Source of the DNA: Chara braunii | Taxonomy: Eukaryota; Streptophyta; Charophyceae; Charales; Characeae | Direction of reading: 5' to 3' | Assembly: GCA_003427395.1 (NCBI GenBank) | Contig: BFEA01000013.1 | Span: 5,807,774-5,850,513, forward strand | DNA length: 42,740 bases | Shown here: positions 42,163-42,740 of the stretch, in pieces | Layout: each line of letters starts with the position of its first letter | Position numbering within the stretch: position 1 is the stretch's first letter | Made by a program: the position numbers and the translations under genes | Notes under the pieces: generated by a model | What the model saw: only the letters and a program-made list of their open reading frames with translations | What the model was told of the DNA's origin: nothing | Database searches by the model: none

Positions 42163-42740
42163 GGCAATCAGACTCGCTTACTTCTTCGCTTCACATACAT
42201 GCAAACAGATGGCGATTAACACTGGCGCACAACGCCCACTCAAAACTCAGAGATATGGAAACCGAGAACTCAGTTCAGATGCAAATTCACTTCAAAAGAC
42301 TATGGTGCAACAGCGCCTATACATCCCAACTCCCGATATCGTTTCCAACACCACTGTTCACACTCACTCACCCTGAATACCCCACACACGTTCATGCACT
42401 CACACCTCTCTCCCATCTACAGCGGCTATGGCCGCTCACCCACTAACTATGGCTACGCTAACTTCTTCCAGCCCACTTCGACTTCGGGCGCTCTGCAGAC
42501 CAACTCGGACAAGACACTGTAGCAGCGCTTCCGCATGGCTTACGCAGAGAATGAATGAATTGCTGGACGCTGCCTCTTGATTTATACTTCTGTTGGTCTC
42601 TGGTCTGCCCCTTTCCTCCAGGCCCTTGGTGCACACAGTCCCACACGGTACTTGCTTGACTGGACTGCGACTGACCGGACCGGTACCGCTGGCTGCACGG
42701 GGTTGCACTGCCGACTCAAGGCAGTCGCACTGTCTACCCA
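42163..42740 (-). repeat. E3 5' LTR, 3' part, cut by the window end
   Basis: It matches the left part of 34873-35899, including CGCTAACTTCTTCCAGCCCA and the 95-bp unit that ends exactly at the last base. GCTATGGC occurs at 42425-42432. The rest of the LTR lies outside the window. Confidence 0.85.

Noticed and set aside
41665-42219. Long ORFs on both strands across the CT run
   Set aside because: They exist only because the (CT)n microsatellite is open in several frames (Ser-Leu or Arg-Glu repeats).

Overview
This window looks like nuclear DNA from a streptophyte (plant-lineage) eukaryote, most probably a charophyte alga such as Chara. That genus is an inference. It rests on plant-type Ty3/gypsy elements primed by an initiator-Met-like tRNA site, a plastid fragment (psbD plus 16S rRNA) and a mitochondrial fragment (rps2-like start, trnF-GAA, LSU rRNA, group II intron reverse transcriptase, nad1). 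It also rests on gag wording that resembles what I remember of Chara retroelements. No intact host gene is visible. Almost everything is decayed or nested LTR-retrotransposon sequence plus two organellar insertions. The window starts inside one LTR and ends inside another, so it may be a whole scaffold bounded by repeats.

Layout: (1) 1-7575, Ty3/gypsy element E1, plus strand: truncated 5' LTR, primer-binding site, gag with three stops, a protease with an altered active site, a reverse transcriptase missing its fingers and motif A and carrying a ~111-bp inverted duplication, RNase H, an integrase with a C-terminal deletion, and a 3' LTR. (2) 7576-8829, AT-rich DNA with a hammerhead-ribozyme-like motif, then a psbD/16S plastid chimera. 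(3) 8830-11560, short tandem repeats and a worn gypsy protease/RT fragment. (4) 11561-22824, element E2, plus strand, with two recognisable LTRs, riddled with stops and frameshifts and split in its leader by a 2.3-kb mitochondrial insertion (13242-15550). (5) 22825-25010, 5' end of a minus-strand gypsy element cut off at the E2 LTR edge, with a 240-bp tandem duplication. (6) 25160-28867, a tRNA-like (SINE-like) sequence, a GC-rich LTR-like block and an E1-family LTR. (7) 30168-34475, element E4, plus strand, no recognised LTRs, ending inside integrase. (8) 34873-42740, element E3, minus strand, E1 family and the best preserved: its pol is one reading frame with five stops, but RNase H is mostly deleted.

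The elements share the order gag-protease-RT-RNase H-integrase, which defines Ty3/gypsy. None could work alone. The most interesting signals sit above the gene level: nonsense codons strongly biased to TAG at likely CAG (Gln) positions, as expected from decay of CHG-methylated cytosines; an octamer GCCATAGC found 16 times, nearly all in LTRs and leaders and in the sense orientation wherever orientation is known; 12 W-box cores in 179 bp of the E3 leader; and two exact 95-bp duplications separated by single Ns, one matching the last 95 bases of the window, which look like unmerged contig overlaps. I found no convincing new multigene system.
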